NCBI RefSeq assembly: GCF_032248695.1
Contig: NZ_JAVHXC010000011.1
Span: forward strand, 24,065-88,064
DNA length: 64,000 nucleotides
Reading direction: 5' to 3'
From: Dietzia sp032248695
GTDB taxonomy: Bacteria; Actinomycetota; Actinomycetes; Mycobacteriales; Mycobacteriaceae
The translations under genes and the position numbers were made by a program. Below, in pieces: positions 17,477 to 26,237 of the stretch (position 1 is the first letter of the stretch; each line of letters begins with the position of its first letter). The notes under the pieces were generated by a model. The model was not told the origin of the DNA and made no database searches. It saw only the letters and a list, made by a program, of their open reading frames with translations.

Positions 17477-19054
17477 TCACCGGTTTTCGGGGTCCCCCGC
17501 GGCGGCCGGAGCGATCCGCGGCGCGGGGTCGGCGCCCTTCTCGGGCGGCGGCGCGATGAAGGGGATGACGATGCAGAACGTCGCCCCGCCGCCGGCGGCG
17601 TTGTACGCGAAGGCGCGACCCCCGTGCGCCTTGGCGATGGTCGAGACGATCGCGAGCCCGAGGCCGGTGCCGCCGCGCCCGTCGCGGAGCTGACCGCGGG
17701 CGGTGTGGAAGCGCTCGAAGATGCTCTCCTCCTCGCCGGCCGGGATGCCGGGGCCGCGGTCGCGGACCCACCACAGGAGGCGACGACGGTAGGACTCGCG
17801 CTTGGGGGTGGGCGGCACGGGGCCGTCGGCGAGCCCGTCGGCGATGGTGGGGACACCGGGCTCGATGACCCGGCACCCGATGTCGATGGTGTCGCCGGGC
17901 TCGGTGAAACGGACCGCGTTGGAGCAGAACTGCAAGAGGGCCTGGGTGATCCGGTGCTGGTCCAGCCTGGCCACGCCCTCGGCGTACGGCAGCACCCGCC
18001 AGTTCCGGTCGGCGACCACCTCGATCTTGGCCTCGACGTCCAGCACGAGTTCGGCGACGTCGGTCGCGGCGGTGCGGAGGAAGTCGGGGCGGTCGGCGCG
18101 GGCGAGCGTGAGCAGGTCCTCGACGATGCGGGTCATCCGGGACAGTTCGTCCTGCATGAGCCGGACGGTCTCCGCCCGGCCCTCCGGGTCCTCCGGCATG
18201 AGGTCGAGGTTGCCCTGGACCACGGTCAGCGGCGTCCGTAGCTCGTGCCCGGCGTCGTCGAGGAACTCCCGTTGTGTCCGGTAGGCGTCCTCGACCCGCT
18301 CGAGCATGTCGTTGACGGTGTCGGCGAGGGAGACGATCTCGTCCGGCCCGTCGGACGGCACGCGCCGGGACAGGTCGGCCGCCGAGATCGTCTCCGCGGC
18401 CTCGCGGATCCGCCGCACGGGCACCAGCATCCGGCCGGCGATCCACCACGCGAGCAACGCGCTCACCACCATGCCGCCGGCGGCGGCCCAGCGCAGGTAG
18501 CCCGCCACCCGGCGGGTCTCCTGGTGGGTGGCGCCGTCGTTGATCGCCACCACGATGTTGGCCAGCCCGGCGGGGCTCTCGACGGTGGCCTTGCGCCACC
18601 GCACCGAGCCGTCGATCACGCCGGAGTCCTCCGTCGGGGACAGCCCGATCCGCTGGACCCGGGAGCGCATGCCCGGGGGGAACAGTCGGTCGTCCTCGGG
18701 GCCGTACCGGGACAGGGTGAACTGCGTGCCGGACTCGTTGGCGGTGCCGACGAGCAGGATCTCCGACGAGGGGTACTGCTGGGCGAGATACGCCCGGATG
18801 AGTTGTTCGACGGTGGGGTCCTCCGACTCGAACGACGGCAGGATCCCCGCGGACATGAACGTCGAGAAGTCGGCCGCCTCACGGTTGAGGCGCGAATCGG
18901 TGACGCGTTCCGTGCTCAGGTCGATCAACTGGATCATGAAGACCAACATCGCGGCGAACACCGCCGCGGTGATGAGCGTGATCCCGAGGGTGATGCGCAG
19001 GCGCGCCGAATGCCACCAGCGGACCGCGTGCGACTTGCGGAAGGCGGAGCTCAC
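17477..19054 (-). CDS. Sensor histidine kinase
   Basis: A 525-residue membrane kinase with a first helix at about 21-43, an extracytoplasmic sensor of roughly 140 residues, a second helix at about 185-205 and a HAMP region. HisKA follows with the phosphorylated H270 (DDAGHELRTPL), then HATPase with the N box (QFCSNAVRFT), G1 box (VRDRGPGIPAGEEESIFERF) and G2 box (GGTGLGLAIV). The sensor has no recognisable fold. The ATG overlaps the stop of the upstream proline-rich gene by four bases, so the two are translationally coupled. The kinase acts on the regulator at 16715-17377. Confidence 0.92.
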   Translation of the reverse strand: MSSAFRKSHAVRWWHSARLRITLGITLITAAVFAAMLVFMIQLIDLSTERVTDSRLNREAADFSTFMSAGILPSFESEDPTVEQLIRAYLAQQYPSSEILLVGTANESGTQFTLSRYGPEDDRLFPPGMRSRVQRIGLSPTEDSGVIDGSVRWRKATVESPAGLANIVVAINDGATHQETRRVAGYLRWAAAGGMVVSALLAWWIAGRMLVPVRRIREAAETISAADLSRRVPSDGPDEIVSLADTVNDMLERVEDAYRTQREFLDDAGHELRTPLTVVQGNLDLMPEDPEGRAETVRLMQDELSRMTRIVEDLLTLARADRPDFLRTAATDVAELVLDVEAKIEVVADRNWRVLPYAEGVARLDQHRITQALLQFCSNAVRFTEPGDTIDIGCRVIEPGVPTIADGLADGPVPPTPKRESYRRRLLWWVRDRGPGIPAGEEESIFERFHTARGQLRDGRGGTGLGLAIVSTIAKAHGGRAFAYNAAGGGATFCIVIPFIAPPPEKGADPAPRIAPAAAGDPENR

Positions 19055-20079
19055 CGCGCCGGCAGGCCGTCGACGCCGGGATCGCCGAGGTCGGTGTCGC
19101 CGGCGGGAGCGTCGCCGCCGGCCGCCGGGGCGTCCTCCGCGGGCGCGCCGGCGATCGGATCGTCGACCGCGGGCGGCTCGGTCACCGGCGGCTCGCCGAG
19201 CGTGGGGCCGTCGGCCGGCGGCTCGCCGAGCGTGGGGCCGTCGACCGGCGGCTCGCCGAGCGTGGGGCCGTCGACCGGAGGAGCGTCCGGGGCCGGCATG
19301 GCGACCGGCGGCCCCGCCTGTGGGCCGTCGCCGCCGATGGGGTGGGTCGGGCGGACGGGGTCGACCGGGTCCGTGGGGGGCACGCCCACGGGCGGGCCGT
19401 GCGGTGCCGGCGGCGGGCCCGTCAGCGGTGGCGTGCCGGTGAGCGGGGGTCGACCCCCGCCGCCCGGCGCGGTGCCGCCCTCGATCGGTTCGTCCACGAC
19501 CTCGCCGCCGCCCGGCTGTTCCCTGCCCGGCGGGTCGACGACCGGCGGCGGGCCGGCGGGCGGCTCCCGGTCGGGGGCGACGTCGCGCGGGTCGGTGTCC
19601 GTGGCGCGGCCGGAGTCGTCCTCCGAACCGGTGGAGCCCAGCGGCCGCTCCTCGTCCAGCAGGTCGCGGATCGTGCCGCGGTCGTCATCGCCCGTGCGGG
19701 CCTCGCTCCGGGACCCGGTGGCGGCACCCGGGAGCGCTGCGGTCTCACCGGTCCGCGGCGGAAGGGGGGCGAGCTCCACCTGCGGCGCCGGGAGGGTGGA
19801 CAGGACCGCGGGGATGGGGGCCGGGACCGGCAGGGTGGACAGGCCGTCGATCACGGTGAGGTACGGCCGGATGCCCTCGATGGGCGTCCCGGCGCTGGTC
19901 GGGGTGGCCGTCCGGGTGTCCTCGGAGGGACCGGAGGTCGCCTCGGTCGAGGCGGTGGCGGTGCGTTCCGGCTGGGGCGCAGGAGGCTGCTCGTCGTCCG
20001 GACCCATGATGGCGGCGACGAGCGCCAGCCCTGCCGCCGCGACCGGGAGGGCGGCGAGTCCGACGACGGTGGCTCTCAT
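19051..20079 (-). CDS. Proline-rich exported protein of a two-component operon
   Basis: 342 residues. One hydrophobic N-terminal segment (about 5-25) could be a signal anchor. The rest is Pro/Gly/Asp/Thr-rich and probably disordered, with a degenerate 10-residue repeat (P-V/A-DGPTLGEP) present three times, encoded by near-identical 30-base units. No catalytic motif is seen. It is the first gene of the operon and overlaps the kinase by ATGA, so an accessory role in signal sensing or wall attachment is an inference. GGGAGGAGGGG lies directly before the ATG, and a GGGGAGC/GCTCCCC hairpin (20093-20111) sits further upstream in the leader. Confidence 0.7.
   Translation of the reverse strand: MRATVVGLAALPVAAAGLALVAAIMGPDDEQPPAPQPERTATASTEATSGPSEDTRTATPTSAGTPIEGIRPYLTVIDGLSTLPVPAPIPAVLSTLPAPQVELAPLPPRTGETAALPGAATGSRSEARTGDDDRGTIRDLLDEERPLGSTGSEDDSGRATDTDPRDVAPDREPPAGPPPVVDPPGREQPGGGEVVDEPIEGGTAPGGGGRPPLTGTPPLTGPPPAPHGPPVGVPPTDPVDPVRPTHPIGGDGPQAGPPVAMPAPDAPPVDGPTLGEPPVDGPTLGEPPADGPTLGEPPVTEPPAVDDPIAGAPAEDAPAAGGDAPAGDTDLGDPGVDGLPAR
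19182..19281. repeat. 30-base tandem repeat inside the proline-rich gene
   Basis: Three near-perfect 30-base units (GGCGGCTCGCCGAG followed by CGTGGGGCCGTCG plus linker) encode the P-x-DGPTLGEP repeats. Units differ at one or two bases, which points to recent expansion. This is coding sequence, not CRISPR. Confidence 0.9.
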
Positions 20080-20173
20080 GCCCCTCCTCCCGGGGGAGCG
20101 CCGTGCTCCCCGTTCAGCCGTTCACTCTGGACACTTCCCGGCGTCACTGTGAAGGCCGTCGCTCACATAGTAA

Positions 20174-20218
20174 TAGCGGACGGGTCACACCGGGAAAATT
20201 TGTGTGACCCGTCCGCTA
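20174..20218 (-). terminator. Terminator of pckA
   Basis: The 17-base arms at 20174-20190 and 20202-20218 are perfectly complementary around an 11-base A/T-rich loop. It begins 23 bases past the pckA stop, read on the minus strand. TATTACTAT follows the stem in that direction. Confidence 0.88.
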
Positions 20219-20241
20219 AAAACCGTGTGTCGGGCTGGGTG

Positions 20242-22068
20242 TCAGCCCAGGCGTTCCTTGAGGGCGGCGAACTGCTCGTGCACCTCGGCCGGGACCTTGG
20301 GGCCGCAGAACTCGAGCCACTCGCTGATGAGCGGCAGCTCGCGACGCCACTCCTCCGGATCCACGGCCAGGGCCGCCTCGACGTCCTCGATCGCGGTGTC
20401 GAGCCCGGTCAGGTCGATGTCGGCGGCGCGGGCGGTCAGGCCGGCAGCCGTCTCGTCGCCCTCGACGCGTCCCTCGATGCGGTCGATGACCCACTTGAGC
20501 ACGCGGCTGTTCTCGCCGAAGCCGGGCCACAGGAAGCGGCCGTCGGCACCCTTGCGGAACCAGTTGACCAGGAAGATCTTGGGCATCTTGTCGCCACCGC
20601 GGGCGCCCATGTCGATCCAGTGCTGGAAGTACTCGCCGACGTTGTAGCCGAGGAACGGCAGCATGGCCATCGGGTCGCGGCGGACCGCACCGACCTGCCC
20701 CTCGGCGGCCGCGGTCTGCCCGGAGGACAGGGTCGCGCCGATGTAGACGCCGTGGTTCCAGGAGTAGGCCTCGCTGACCAGCGGCACGGTGTCGGCGCGG
20801 CGACCGCCGAACAGGATGGCGGAGATCGGCACACCCTCGGGCGAGTTGAACTCCGGCGCCGTGACGGGGCACTGGTCGATCGGCACGCAGTAGCGCGAGT
20901 TGGGGTGCGCGGCGTTGCCGGGCTCGCCGTCGCCGGTCGGGGTCCAGTCGTTGCCCAGCCAGTCGATGAGGTGGTCGGGGGTGCCCTCGAGGCCCTCCCA
21001 CCACACGTCGCCGTCGTCGGTGAGCGCGACGTTGGTGTAGATCGCGTTGCCCGGCTCCAGCGTCTTCATGGCGTTGGGGTTGGACGAGTAGTTGGTGCCC
21101 GGGGCGACGCCGAAGAAGCCGTACTCGGGGTTGACGGCGTAGAGGCGACCGTCGGCGCCGAAGCGCATCCAGGCGATGTCGTCACCGACGACCTCGGCGC
21201 GCCAGCCGGGGATGGTGGGCTGGATCATCGCGAGGTTGGTCTTGCCGCACGCGGACGGGAAGGCGGCCGCGATGTAGTGGACCTCGTCGGTGGGGGAGAT
21301 GAGCTTGAGGATGAGCATGTGCTCGGCCATCCAGCCCTCGTCGCGGGCCATCGCGGAGGCGATGCGCAGCGCGAAGCACTTCTTGCCCAGCAGGGCGTTG
21401 CCGCCGTAGCCGGAACCGAAGGACCAGATCTCGCGGGTCTCCGGGAAGTGGGTGATGTACTTGTCCTCGTTGCACGGCCAGGGCACGTCCTGCTCGCCCT
21501 CGGCGAGCGGGGCGCCCACGGAGTGCAGGCCCTTGACGTACGAGCCCTCGGCGCCGATCTTCTCGAGAGCGGCCGCGCCCATACGGGTCATGATCTTCAT
21601 GGAGACGACCACGTACGCGGAGTCGGTGAGCTCGATGCCGAGCTTGGGGTCCTCGGCGTCCAGCGGGCCCATGCAGTAGGGCACCACGTACATGGTGCGC
21701 CCGCGCATGCAGCCGCGGTAGAGCTCGGTCATCTGGGCGCGCATCTCGGCCGGGTCGCGCCAGTTGTTCGTGGGGCCGGCGCCCTCTTCGGTCTCGGAGC
21801 AGATGAACGTGCGCGACTCGACGCGGGCGACGTCCTTGGGGTCGGACTGCGCCAGGAAGGAGTTGGGGTTCTTCTCCTCGTTCAGCTTGACGAAGGTGCC
21901 GCCCTCCACCAGTTCGGAGGTGAGTCGATCCCACTCCGCGTCGGAGCCGTCGGCAAAGACGACCCGGTCCGGCTGGGTGAGCTCGGCGACCTCCGCGATC
22001 CACGCGAGCATCTCGGTGTGATCGGTTGGTGCCTGACCCTCGAGGCCGGGAATGGTGGTGGTGGTCAT
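20242..22068 (-). CDS. pckA: Phosphoenolpyruvate carboxykinase (GTP)
   Basis: A 608-residue GTP-type PEPCK that converts oxaloacetate and GTP to phosphoenolpyruvate, GDP and CO2, the entry step of gluconeogenesis. The P-loop AFPSACGKTNLAM contains C274, the hyper-reactive Cys of the GTP-dependent class. FGSGYGGNALLGKKCFALR (PEP/metal binding), GDDIAWMRFG and FLVNWFRKGADGRFLWPGFGENSRVL are also seen. The ATG at 22068 follows GAGGAG; the ORF extends further but without a site. A 14-base palindrome lies 94 bases upstream. In M. tuberculosis pckA is also close to trmB and mmpL3 (recalled). Confidence 0.97.
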   Translation of the reverse strand: MTTTTIPGLEGQAPTDHTEMLAWIAEVAELTQPDRVVFADGSDAEWDRLTSELVEGGTFVKLNEEKNPNSFLAQSDPKDVARVESRTFICSETEEGAGPTNNWRDPAEMRAQMTELYRGCMRGRTMYVVPYCMGPLDAEDPKLGIELTDSAYVVVSMKIMTRMGAAALEKIGAEGSYVKGLHSVGAPLAEGEQDVPWPCNEDKYITHFPETREIWSFGSGYGGNALLGKKCFALRIASAMARDEGWMAEHMLILKLISPTDEVHYIAAAFPSACGKTNLAMIQPTIPGWRAEVVGDDIAWMRFGADGRLYAVNPEYGFFGVAPGTNYSSNPNAMKTLEPGNAIYTNVALTDDGDVWWEGLEGTPDHLIDWLGNDWTPTGDGEPGNAAHPNSRYCVPIDQCPVTAPEFNSPEGVPISAILFGGRRADTVPLVSEAYSWNHGVYIGATLSSGQTAAAEGQVGAVRRDPMAMLPFLGYNVGEYFQHWIDMGARGGDKMPKIFLVNWFRKGADGRFLWPGFGENSRVLKWVIDRIEGRVEGDETAAGLTARAADIDLTGLDTAIEDVEAALAVDPEEWRRELPLISEWLEFCGPKVPAEVHEQFAALKERLG

Positions 22069-22161
22069 CACTGCTCCTCGCGCGTGGTGCATGGTCTTGG
22101 TCACAGGGTATCGCCAACCGGTGTGAACCGCCGCGTCAGAGCCCCCGTTGACGCCGATATG

Positions 22162-22175
22162 TGAGGGATCCCTCA
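22162..22175. promoter_or_regulatory. Perfect 14-base palindrome upstream of pckA
   Basis: TGAGGGATCCCTCA is its own reverse complement, with no loop, so a dimeric regulator is more likely than an RNA hairpin. It lies in the 161-base gap before pckA. I do not recognise the regulator. Confidence 0.45.
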
Positions 22176-22229
22176 GGTCGGCGGCGCGGTGGGGGTCGGT
22201 CGCGGGGGTGTCGGACCGGTGTCGCCGGG

Positions 22230-22643
22230 TCAGATGTGCCCGTGGTCGATGCGCTCCCACCGGGCGGGCGGGGGCGGCGGGGCACCGGGGTCGTCGTCGG
22301 CGGCGTTGGTGAAGCCCCCGAAGGGTACGCCCTCGGTCGGGTTGGCCAGTCGCCACGAGTCGTAACTGCCGTCGAAGCGGACGGTGGAGACGTGGTCGAC
22401 GGTGCCGTCGCCGTCGACGTCCGTGTAGACGGTCAGCCCGCGGTCGTCGCCGAGGGTGACGGCCTCCATGAACCCGTCACCGTCGAGGTCGGCCTCGGGC
22501 GAACCGAGGTCGAGCACCTCGTCCCCCACGGGGACGTGCAGGCCGAGCGAGGACGGTTCGGCCAGCGGCGCGTCCTGGAGCCCGCAGACGTCCGGCGCGG
22601 TGTGGTGATCGAACGGGTCCGGCCCGGGAAGTGGATCGGTCAT
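22230..22643 (-). CDS. Small protein with DxDGDG motifs, unknown function
   Basis: 137 residues without a signal peptide or helix. Two Asp-rich loops (ADLDGDGFMEAV and TDVDGDGTVDHV) resemble EF-hand/dockerin-like calcium loops, set in short beta-like repeats; VCBS-like repeat proteins share this look. The C-terminal part is Pro-rich. The ATG overlaps the stop of the upstream gene by four bases, so it is the last member of a coupled trio ending 161 bases before pckA. I cannot assign a function. Confidence 0.65.
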   Translation of the reverse strand: MTDPLPGPDPFDHHTAPDVCGLQDAPLAEPSSLGLHVPVGDEVLDLGSPEADLDGDGFMEAVTLGDDRGLTVYTDVDGDGTVDHVSTVRFDGSYDSWRLANPTEGVPFGGFTNAADDDPGAPPPPPARWERIDHGHI

Positions 22644-23968
22644 GGCGACGTGCTCCCTGCGGTGGTGGGGGTCGGGGTGGACCCGGCCCCGCGGAGCCGG
22701 CGGATGCGCCGTTCGAGGTCCGCGACCCGGGGGCCGGGATCGTGGGCGAACCCGTCGGTGATGGTGGCCTCGGAGGCGAGGATCCGCGATCCGAGGGACT
22801 GCTCGGCCTCGGCGCGCAGGGCCGCGAGCCGGTCGCCCACCGCGGCGACGGAGTGGGTGCGCAGGGCCTGCGTCCGGCGGACGGTGACGGTGATCCACCC
22901 CAGCGCGAGGCCGCACAGCAGCGCCAGCGGGATGACGACCGCCGCGGCGCCGGGGACCTCGGCGAGCGGCGCGAGCAGCATCCGCCCCACTCCGGTGCCA
23001 CCGGCGGCGCCGGTGATCATGACGAGGAGCTCCTCCCCGGCGTTGCGGGGTGGGCGTCCCGGCGCGATGCCACTGGTGGGCGCGGGGATCCGCGGGCCGG
23101 CCGGGGCGGTCGCCCCGAGGTGGCGGGCCACGAGCGCGTCGGCGCGGTGGTCCGCGCGGGCGATGGTGGCGGCCACGGCGGCATCGGCGTCGGCGGCGAG
23201 GGCGTGCACCAGGGCGTCGATGCGTCGGCGCGGGGCGGCGGCCAGCTCCTCGCGGGCCCGGGCGCCGAGATCGCGCACCGAGCGGTGCAGGTCCTGGACC
23301 GCCTCCATGCGCAGCGCCTGGGCGTCCTGGCGCAGGGCCTGGGAGCGGGTGGTGATGGTCTCGGTGCGGCGCGCGAGGAGCCAGTCGACGGTGGCGGTGG
23401 TCGCGCCGGGCCCCGTCGGTGTCGTCGGTGCGGCCGGGGGCGCGGCGGTGGGCGCGGGACGGGCCCCGGTGGGGCGGGGCGCGGCGGGGCGCGGGGCGGC
23501 GCCGCGCAGCGCGCCGAGAAGTGCGGCGAGCAGGGCGGCGGGGCCGCCGGGGTGGCGGTCGTCGACCGCGTGGACCGGGCAGGACACGCCCGCGTCGGCC
23601 AGGCGCCGCGTGGTGACGTCCACCGTCGCCGCGAGGTGTTCGGCCGTGCACGTGTGCGCGCGCCCGGCCAGGGCCACCGCCATCGGCAGGCGGGCGGCCA
23701 CGCCGCGCGCGACCTCGACGTCGTCGGGGCGGACCGGGCACACGGCGTCGACGACGAGGACCGCCGCGTCGGGACGGTCCTCGGGTGTGGCGTCCACGAG
23801 CACGCGGATCCGGGCGTCGACCCCGGCGCCGGCGGCCGGACCCGCCGCGGCGGACAGCGCTGTGCCCGCGGCGGCGGACAGCGCCGAGGCGACCGCGGGG
23901 GCGGCGGAGTCCCGGGCCCCCAGGACCGCGATCGTCAGCTCCCGGGGCGGGGCCGGGGCGGCGGTCAC
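22640..23968 (-). CDS. Unknown membrane-associated protein with a degenerate P-loop-like start
   Basis: 442 residues. The N-terminus ELTIAVLGARDSAAPAVASAL looks like the first strand and loop of a P-loop NTPase, but the G-x4-GK-S/T consensus is not met. Then come a Pro/Ala-rich linker (about 150-190), a long Ala/Arg-rich, probably helical region (about 195-280), one or two hydrophobic segments (about 310-360) and a charged C-terminal helix. The layout recalls dynamin-like paired proteins (IniA/IniC) but is not proof. It overlaps both neighbours by four bases and occupies the place of Rv0210 between pckA and trmB (recalled). Confidence 0.6.
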   Translation of the reverse strand: MTAAPAPPRELTIAVLGARDSAAPAVASALSAAAGTALSAAAGPAAGAGVDARIRVLVDATPEDRPDAAVLVVDAVCPVRPDDVEVARGVAARLPMAVALAGRAHTCTAEHLAATVDVTTRRLADAGVSCPVHAVDDRHPGGPAALLAALLGALRGAAPRPAAPRPTGARPAPTAAPPAAPTTPTGPGATTATVDWLLARRTETITTRSQALRQDAQALRMEAVQDLHRSVRDLGARAREELAAAPRRRIDALVHALAADADAAVAATIARADHRADALVARHLGATAPAGPRIPAPTSGIAPGRPPRNAGEELLVMITGAAGGTGVGRMLLAPLAEVPGAAAVVIPLALLCGLALGWITVTVRRTQALRTHSVAAVGDRLAALRAEAEQSLGSRILASEATITDGFAHDPGPRVADLERRIRRLRGAGSTPTPTTAGSTSP

Positions 23969-24648
23969 GACGACACCGATCCGGCGGGCCCGTCCGCCAC
24001 CGGCGCCCCCGCGGCCAGGGCGCAGAGGGCGGCCTCGGCGAGGTCGCCCACCCCGTCACGGGCTGCGAGAATCTCCAACTCGGCCTCGAGACGGGCCACC
24101 CGGACGGCCGCCAGATCGTGCAGGGCGCGCTCGACGAACGACACGACGCCGTCGACCGACCGGTGCTCCGGCTCGCGCGCGTCCACCGCCATCAGCCCCC
24201 GGGCCCAGCGCGGCGGGTCCTCGTCGTCGTCGACCCCGGTCGCCACCACGAGCAGCGCGTGCCGGCGCGCGCGACGCACCCACAGCTCCTCGTGGCGGCA
24301 CGGCGCGGTCCGCAGGCACACGATCTCCACGTCCGGCGGGGACACGGCGCCCGCCCCGGGCGCGGCGACCACGTCGAGGTCCTCCACCCGGGCCCGCCAC
24401 CCGCGGCGGGCCCGCAGCGCGGCGGCCAGCGTCCGCCGACCCGAGCCCAGACCCCCGCGGATGCGGACATCGGCCGGGGCGTCGACGCGCGCCAGGGCGG
24501 CCTCGACGGGTCCGACGTCCTCCCCGGCACCCGCCCCGCCGGAACGCTCCCGCGCCGACGCCACCAGGCGCCGGACCCGCGCGGCGGGATCCGGATCAGG
24601 GGCGCACACCGGGGCCCGGGGCACGGTGTCGGGGGTCTGGGTCGGCAC
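23965..24648 (-). CDS. Unknown protein with a P-loop-like GGLGSGRRT motif
   Basis: 227 residues from the GTG at 24648; a longer ORF would run into trmB. RIRGGLGSGRRTLAAAL (about 62-78) follows a beta-strand pattern and resembles Walker A with Arg in place of the conserved Lys. DVEIVCLRTAP and RRHALLVVATG could be further strands of the same fold. It overlaps the 442-residue partner by ATGA. It corresponds in position to Rv0209 (recalled). A nucleotide-binding role is an inference. Confidence 0.58.
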   Translation of the reverse strand: MPTQTPDTVPRAPVCAPDPDPAARVRRLVASARERSGGAGAGEDVGPVEAALARVDAPADVRIRGGLGSGRRTLAAALRARRGWRARVEDLDVVAAPGAGAVSPPDVEIVCLRTAPCRHEELWVRRARRHALLVVATGVDDDEDPPRWARGLMAVDAREPEHRSVDGVVSFVERALHDLAAVRVARLEAELEILAARDGVGDLAEAALCALAAGAPVADGPAGSVSS

Positions 24649-24748
24649 GCGCTCATCGTGGCCCGACCGCCTGCGCGCGGCAAGACCTTCCCCCGCCGCC
24701 CGACGCCCGGATTCGGAACCCGACCATTGATTACGGGATGATGGCCGG

Positions 24749-25504
24749 GTGAACCAGAGCGAGAACCCCGCCCACGAGGACGGCAGCACCCCGGACGGCG
24801 GCACCCCGGACGACAGTGCCCGTCTCTTCCCGCGGGTCACCGCCTACCGGTTCCGCCGCGGCACCCTGCGCCCCGGTCAGCAGCGCAACTGGGAGGAGTT
24901 CTGGCCGACCTACGGCCGTAACGTCTCCGACGACGTCGTGGACCCCGAGGCCCTGTTCGGCCGCACCGCGCCCCTGATCGTGGAGATTGGCTCCGGCACC
25001 GGCACCTCCACCGCCGCGATGGCCGCCGCCGAACCGGACGTCGACGTGATCGCCGTGGAGGTCTACCAGCCCGGGCTCGCGCAGTTGCTGGGGATGATCC
25101 TGCGCGAGGGCCTCGAGAACGTGCGGATGATCCGCGGCGACGGCGTGGACGTGCTCACCAACATGATCGCCCCGGACAGCCTGACCGGCGTGCGCGTGTT
25201 CTTCCCCGACCCCTGGCCGAAGGCCCGCCACCACAAGCGGCGGCTCCTGCAGTCCGGGACGTTCCAGCTGATCGCCTCGAGGCTGAAGCCGGGGGGCGTG
25301 CTCCACGTGGCCACCGACCACGCCGACTACGCCGAGTGGATCGCCGAGACCGGCGACGCCGAACCCGCCCTCCAGCGGCTGGACCCCGCGACGGACCTGC
25401 GCCACGTACCGTTCAGTCTGGACAGACCCGTGACGAAGTTCGAGGGCAAGGGGCTGCAGGAGGAGCGCGTGATCAACGAGTTCCTCTGGCGTCGGGCGCA
25501 CTGA
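24749..25504 (+). CDS. trmB: tRNA (guanine-N7-)-methyltransferase
   Basis: A 251-residue TrmB/Trm8 enzyme that makes m7G46 in the variable loop of tRNAs using SAM. Motifs: VEIGSGTGTSTAAMA (SAM loop), VIAVEVYQPGLAQLL, the family signature VFFPDPWPKARHHKRRL, GVLHVATDHADYAEW and the C-terminal TKFEGKGL--RVINEFLW. The first 25 residues are an acidic Asp/Gly/Thr-rich extension. The GTG at 24749 is followed directly by trmB-type sequence. The gene is divergent from the P-loop-like trio and leads into the NYN gene and mmpL3. Confidence 0.96.
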   Translation: MNQSENPAHEDGSTPDGGTPDDSARLFPRVTAYRFRRGTLRPGQQRNWEEFWPTYGRNVSDDVVDPEALFGRTAPLIVEIGSGTGTSTAAMAAAEPDVDVIAVEVYQPGLAQLLGMILREGLENVRMIRGDGVDVLTNMIAPDSLTGVRVFFPDPWPKARHHKRRLLQSGTFQLIASRLKPGGVLHVATDHADYAEWIAETGDAEPALQRLDPATDLRHVPFSLDRPVTKFEGKGLQEERVINEFLWRRAH

Positions 25505-25553
25505 CGCCCCACCACCGGACCCCCGAACGACGAGAACCGAGGCGGACGAGGCG

Positions 25554-26228
25554 ATGACCCCAGCAGACGACACGCGTAACCACGACACGGCGGACGTGGC
25601 CACGCCCGACGCACCCGGGGTGGTGCTCCTGGTGTGGGACGCGCCCAACGTCGACATGGGGCTCGGCTCGATCCTCGGCGGGCGCCCGACCGCCGTGTAC
25701 CGCCCGCGCTTCGACGCCCTGGGCCGCTGGCTGCTCGGCTACACCGCGGACCTGTCACAGCAGACCCAGGACGCGCTCGAGGCCGAGGCGACCGTCTTCA
25801 CCAACATCGTCCCCGGCACCTCCGACAACGTCCGGCCGTGGGTCGAGGCGCTGCGCAACGTCGGCTTCGCCGTCTTCGCCAAGCCCAAGACCAGCGACGA
25901 CTCCGATGTCGACGACGACATGCTGGAGCACATCGACCGGCGCGCCGAATCCGGCCGACTCGCCGGCGTCGTGGTGGCCTCCGCCGACGGCCAGGCCTTC
26001 CGTGAGCCACTCGAGGAGCTCGCCGAGGACATCCCGGTCGCCGTGATCGGGTTCCGCGAGCACGCCACCTGGGCCGTCCAACACGACACCATCACGTTCC
26101 TCGACCTCGAGGACATCCCCGGGGTGTTCCGCGAGCCGCTGCCGCGCGTCAGCCTCGACAACCTGCCCGACGAGGGTGCCTGGCTGCAGCCCCTGCGGCC
26201 GCTCACGGCACTGCTCACCTCGCGCTAG
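25554..26228 (+). CDS. NYN-domain protein upstream of mmpL3 (Rv0207c-like)
   Basis: A 224-residue protein with a NYN/PIN-like nuclease core: LLVWDAPNVDM (acidic D29 and D34), SDVDDDMLEHID, and VVVASADGQAFREPLEEL, which together would place the metal-binding acids. Members are predicted RNases. Only nine bases separate it from mmpL3, and the same trmB-NYN-mmpL3 order occurs in M. tuberculosis (recalled). Why an RNase-like gene is kept beside the mycolate transporter is not known. AGGCGGACGAGGCG lies before the ATG. Confidence 0.85.
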   Translation: MTPADDTRNHDTADVATPDAPGVVLLVWDAPNVDMGLGSILGGRPTAVYRPRFDALGRWLLGYTADLSQQTQDALEAEATVFTNIVPGTSDNVRPWVEALRNVGFAVFAKPKTSDDSDVDDDMLEHIDRRAESGRLAGVVVASADGQAFREPLEELAEDIPVAVIGFREHATWAVQHDTITFLDLEDIPGVFREPLPRVSLDNLPDEGAWLQPLRPLTALLTSR

Positions 26229-26237
26229 GAGTCCCGC

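Noticed and set aside
19182..19281. Possible CRISPR-like array
   Set aside because: The units are contiguous, without unique spacers, and in frame with a protein repeat.
22162..22177. GlxR/Crp site at the pckA palindrome
   Set aside because: The left half TGTGA fits but the right half is CCTCA instead of TCACA; the symmetry is that of TGAGGGATCCCTCA.
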